Source: Fratercula arctica
Taxonomy: Eukaryota; Chordata; Aves; Charadriiformes; Alcidae
DNA: 64,000 nucleotides
NCBI GenBank assembly: GCA_947846985.1
Contig: CANTUZ010000002.1
Span: 17,809,587-17,873,586 of the forward strand
Reading direction: 5' to 3'
Each line of letters begins with the position of its first letter. Position 1 is the stretch's first letter. The notes under the pieces are model-generated. The model was not told the DNA's origin. It was given only the letters and a program-made list of their open reading frames with translations, and made no database searches. This document shows, piece by piece, positions 59,701 through 64,000 of the stretch. The position numbers and the translations under genes are program-made.

Positions 59701-61020
59701 AGTAAATATACTCCAAGACAGCCCCAGCCTTAAGCCCATAAACAGATGTCTCTCTCACTTTGTGCCCTGCATAAAAACAGTCTAGATGCTTTATATCCCC
59801 ATATCCTAATTGTAATCCCATCCTTAACATCATAACTTCACAGGGAACCATAAGCTACATTAAAAGCCCAGATTCCCTTTAGTATGAATCCTCTCCCTAT
59901 CTTTCTGGTCTGTACAGGATACAGCTAGTATAACTTGTTTGGCTGCCTTATTTTCTCTAACTCTAACTTGAAACGTATTGCAAAATGCAATTATATAGCA
60001 GGACACAACAGCCTTCACTCCCATAGTTTATTGCCTGAGCTTTACAGGATGCCTCGGTAAAAATGTCTTCAAATGCATTAACTTCTGCAATAAGAAATCT
60101 ACCCCTAAAGTGATATGTAGCCCATGGGGCCATCCCATTCCTGAAATCAGTTAAGTCAGAGAAGCAAAAGCAGCCAGACAGGTTATTCTTGTCACAACCT
60201 GTGGAGCCCAGAAAGGCAGTGAGAGGGCTGCTTTTAGTGGGGCACTGTCACTCACATCACGATTTACAGAAGTGGCTGGTCGCCTGGGTACATTTGAGGT
60301 TAAAGCTGTTTAGGAGTCCAGAGCCTAAAGTATTGAAGGACATCGTTACTGCAGTGGCTGGACAAGGAGATGGGATGTAAGAGGGACTGTAGAACACCGA
60401 GCAGAGGGTCTCTTGCTGTTTGAACTGCTACCCCGGTACATTTCAGGTCCGGGTTGGGGTTAGGGTTTCAAAATCTAAAGCAGGCAGACAGGCTATTCTT
60501 GCTGTATCAGACAGAGCACAGAAAGTCAGTGAGCAGACACTTGTTGGTAGGCTAGATCCTTGTCTGACACTTTAAGATATTAACCTAATGATCCATAATC
60601 TACCATATTTCATGTCATAATTATTGTAATACTTTCCAGGGCCTATAAAGTAACATACAATTCTGCTGCTAGGGGAGCTGGAGGCTCCTGACAAAGTCAA
60701 AGCCCTGGCTAGGGAAGGGGTAGAGGTTGATTCCCTTGTCTTTATGGTCAGGGACAGTATTAAGGACTTCCGTCTTGAGTTAACAGGAGTCAAAATTTGA
60801 TTCTGTCCTTTATTTTAGGGACTATTTTCCGGGTATTTCATGATGGATCCAAGCAAGAGCCAAGGAATCTAAGGCATGCAGAAACCTTTTAATTGCTGAA
60901 TGCCCCAGGGACATGAGAGCTGGGAAGAGACAGGGTGTGTGTGGGCATCAAGGCAGAATATTCTGTTATTGAAGGGCTTTTTTTCCTGGTTATAGTAGGG
61001 TTGAGGATGGGGTTTGTGTT
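56765..61020. repeat. Degenerate satellite-like array with orientation switches
   Basis: A roughly 95-bp core recurs many times. It starts with telomere-like GGTTAGGGTT words, followed by CTAAAGCAGGCAGACAGG, TATTCTTGCTGTATC, CAGAGC and CAGAAAGTCAGTGAG. Plus-oriented copies lie near 56772, 56898, 57376, 57520, 57784, 58245 and 58498. Minus-oriented copies lie near 58650, 59600-59700, 59755-59830 and 59895-59970. Plus copies return at 60181, 60288 and 60445-60545, with a possible last one near 60985. At 60.2-60.5 kb the repeat distance is about 148-155 bp (GTACATTT at 60288 and 60436). The reverse complement of 59600-59697 aligns base for base with 60447-60535 over most of its length. Copies are strongly diverged, so the array is old. 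I do not recognise the family. Confidence 0.7.
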
Positions 61021-63673
61021 AGCATGCAAGGGTCAGTTGCTTTAAAAAAGTAACTGCTTTTGGTGGCCTCCATCTTACAAGGAGCATACTCCATAAATGC
61101 TGAATTATTTTGTCTGTGAGTGTCTTCAATGGTGCCCTGACGGCCCTGAGCAACCTGTTGAAGAGCAGACGTCCCCCTGCCACCCCAGCCTCACTGCTCC
61201 CTTGGGAGCTGGTGGGTGTTTGCGACCCCCTGAGCAGAGCAACCACTGCAGCACAGGGGAGATGGGACAGGAGAAATGTCTCCAGCCTTAGACACTTCAG
61301 GAAGCAGGTAGAAATGTCTCCTTACCACGATAACCTGGTGAAGCCGGGGTTTTCTTCCCCTCCACCCATGCCTGCAGCTCTCTTGGTCCACCACGGGACG
61401 CCCCCCTGGCTTTCTGCTTGGTGCAGATGACGGCTTCTGTGCACCTCTCTCTGCACGTCTGCCTGTGGACTTGGTGATGTGTGTTAGACATCCATTTCTG
61501 ATTCTTGCAGGTCAGCACGTAACCTTCATAAGTAAACGAGCATCCAAATTAAAGACAGGCATGTTTCAACAAGGGAACTCAATCTGATTCCGAAGGTGAA
61601 AGATCAAGTTTATTAACTAAGCCACCCACCTCCCCACGAATATTACATGAATTAAAACCAGACTTCCTGGTGTTATGTATGCAAAGGCTGTCAACAGCAT
61701 AAATTATGCCTGAAGAGGTTTTAGTTGCTCTTCTGAAAAATATTAAAACTCCATCTTCTTTTGATTTAAGGGTTGCAAAGATTTTTTTTAAATTTATGTG
61801 GACAACATCCTGTCTTGCACTTACAGACTTGGGTGGTTACAGTAAGCTGTCCCTTACGGGCATATCCAAAGACTTACAATATTTGTCAATGAAAAGACTT
61901 TTATTGTTGTTTAAATGAGAAACCCTCCTTAAACTGGCCATTCAAAATGAGATAATATGCTCCAGCTACAGTCAACTCTGAAACCTACTGATAGGATAAA
62001 AATTTTATTTAAAAAGTAAGACTTGAAAAACCAGTTCCTTCATAATCATTAAGGAGGTTAGATCCAGATAGTTTATGGCATTTCTCATACACACACTAAG
62101 TGTTAAAAGTCAAAATGAACAGCTGATCTCGAGTATAATCTGTGTTGAAAGTTACTGCAGGGGCTAGAAAGGCTGACAGTTCATTTGCAGCACAAAGAGG
62201 AATTACCATACCATTCATGATAGACAAAGTTTGAACTAATAAGAACGAAATTACCTTCTCTCCAGTAGTCGTACTGATTAGGCATCTTTTCACAGTACTT
62301 CCTTGAATGGAGATGAGCATTATTGACTTAATTCAGTTCAGGCTGGTGTAAATGAGGACCAATTCAATTTTAATCAGTGGCGTTAGGATAATACAAATAA
62401 GTTCCTCATTATATTTTCTCTGTGATCAAATTACTGCATGTGAGCTTCAGCATGTAATAATTTGTTCTAAGTCCCCCATCAGCGCTTAGAGTAAAAGGTC
62501 GTAACAATAAATGTGAAGCCTCCCGCCAGAATTAACCTGCTAAGCTGCTTCCTACAGTAAGGCTCACGCATACTTTGTACTTGGCATGGAGGAGAGGTCA
62601 CAAGATGTGTTGAAATTTTTCTGGAGAAATAGCGAACCATTAACAGTAGTTCCCTGATTCTTTCTTGAGGAATCTTGACAAAATTAAAATAGCGATCAAC
62701 ATTTATTTAGTTTTTTATTTAAAAAGAAAATCACTGATCAACCCAGTTGCAGCTGGGTGAATCGACAATTAGTCATTGAGTGGATTAATTTTACATGTGC
62801 ACTTGTGAATTACCTGAAAACAAAACAAAATCCAGAAATGTATTCATTCATTAGTACCACTCACTATTACTTGCAAAAACATTCTGTGAAAGAGCATTAC
62901 TCCATTCTAGAGTGATAAAAGCAATCCTGAGCCATAGAGACCACCTGAACAAGGGCATGTTAGAGATACAAACGCAACACCAGTCTGATCTACCAGGTCT
63001 TTATAAAATCACTCCCCCACTAAATTCTGGGTAGTTTTGATCCTTATATTTATACTTCCGCACCTTTTCATTGGAATGTTACTTTGGGCACATGGGTGAA
63101 ATGGCTGGACTGCTGCCACCTCCTCAGCCACTCAGTGTTGCCTACTCCAGTGTCCACTTTGGGGGAAGTTTTCATATATGGAGTTCTTGTCTATGATCTT
63201 TAATTTCATTTTTGAAATGAGCCATACACAACAGAAATACATGTACAGCCTTACCTCTGGGTGTAGAAGTGTTTTGTTTGCAGGCAGATATTAAAAATGA
63301 CCCTGAGCTCCCAGAACCCATCCTCATGGGGAACTTTCTGAAGTTCTAGTGATGCAGATTGAGTGACATCACACGGGACCGCAGTGTGTGAGGGATGTCC
63401 GTCATACAGGCACATGCACATCTATGAGGGTCAACAGCAGAACTTTCACAAATATCCAGAAGTGTGGACTTGCACTTTTCGGACGGGGCTGTGGGACTCC
63501 ATAAGAATTTCAGACCCTTCATTTTGACTTGTGTGCACATAATGAATATGTGACACAGAGACACAAATGTCCTTTATCCAAACAAACCTGAGCAGGGTCC
63601 AACAAGACCATGGTTTTCTCCTCGCTGGGTGCAGAGGGAGAGCTGGCAGCACCAAAACCCACATCTCCCAGTG
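61021..63673. other. Unassigned stretch, partly enhancer-like
   Basis: No gene or repeat is recognised. About 62300-62800 is AT-rich with homeodomain-like TTAATT words and no low complexity, resembling conserved non-coding DNA in style only. Confidence 0.4.
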
Positions 63674-63868
63674 CCGCAGCAGGAACAAGCAAGAGGCACT
63701 GGGGTTACGGGACATTCTCTCAGCGCTGCCTGAAATCGCCGTCAAGGCGAACAAAAGGAAACTGTTGGGAAATGCTGAGCCCAGCATCCCGGCAGAGCTG
63801 GCCGGGTTTGCCGGCGTCGCAGCAGGGCTCTGTCCCCACCCACGTGTCGCGGACTGGCACCACAGCGT
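63674..63868. promoter_or_regulatory. CpG-enriched patch near the window end
   Basis: Counting by eye gives about 15 CpG in 195 bp, versus very few in the preceding kilobases. Two plus-strand frames (63567-63896 and 63610-63939) and one minus-strand frame (63446-63889) are open across it, which is typical of GC-rich DNA and does not indicate coding. It could be a small CpG island or an exon of a gene lying mostly beyond the window. Confidence 0.3.
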
Positions 63869-64000
63869 CCCCAAGAAGAATATACCCATTTCTTAATGAG
63901 AAATTCAGTGATTTATCTGATAAGGCGGCAATTATCTGAAGACAATATCATCATTTGTGGGTAGGAAGCCGTCTTCCGTCACGCCAAGGATGTGACCAAA

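Noticed and set aside
1..64000. Prokaryotic features: operons, CRISPR arrays, insertion sequences
   Set aside because: CR1 and MIR retroposons, microsatellites and the lack of dense long ORFs show vertebrate DNA; no regular spacer-repeat array is present.

Overview
The window looks like a gene-poor, non-coding stretch of a vertebrate nuclear genome, most probably a bird. The main evidence is three CR1 retrotransposon 3' ends with the avian-type tail of repeated ATTCTATG octamers (13.5-14.1 kb, 23.15-23.5 kb, 41.14-41.41 kb). Supporting evidence is overall CpG depletion with a few CpG-rich spots, a low density of interspersed repeats, an old CORE-SINE/MIR copy and several very diverged CR1-group LINE relics. 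A crocodilian or other sauropsid cannot be excluded from sequence alone. There is no operon structure, and I recognise no cellular protein-coding gene. The only recognisable protein coding is the C-terminal end of a CR1 ORF2; the other open frames look like chance ORFs.

Layout. 0-13.5 kb: unique DNA with a perfect 11-bp hairpin near 1.1 kb, an unrecognised lysine/arginine-rich short ORF at 1.36 kb, a TG microsatellite and a DR1-type nuclear-receptor half-site pair at 12.77 kb. 13.5-14.1 kb: the best-preserved CR1. 14.1-23.1 kb: unique DNA with a GATA-motif trio, a G14 tract, a short CpG-dense patch at 20.23-20.31 kb, an A-rich tract and a CORE-SINE at 21.5-21.7 kb. 23.15-23.5 kb: second CR1. 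23.5-32.7 kb: unique DNA with a possible second SINE near 29 kb. 32.8-34.2 kb: a long decayed CR1-group LINE, preceded by a recent 32-bp tandem duplication. 34.2-41.1 kb: unique DNA and homopurine or poly-A tracts. 41.1-42.0 kb: a younger CR1 (+) beside a very old LINE tail (-). 42-46.9 kb: unique DNA with an unusual E-box/palindrome cluster at 43.04-43.12 kb. 46.9-47.8 kb and 52.6-53.0 kb: decayed LINE reverse-transcriptase fragments. 56.8-61.0 kb: the most unusual region, a degenerate satellite-like array whose unit starts with telomere-like GGTTAGGGTT words and which changes orientation twice. 61-64 kb: unique DNA ending in a CpG-enriched patch.

Nothing here forms a multi-gene system. The most promising undescribed object is the 56.8-61.0 kb array with its head-to-head orientation switch. 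The candidate regulatory sites are motif observations only, and all old-repeat calls come from recognising family signatures by eye, without an alignment program.
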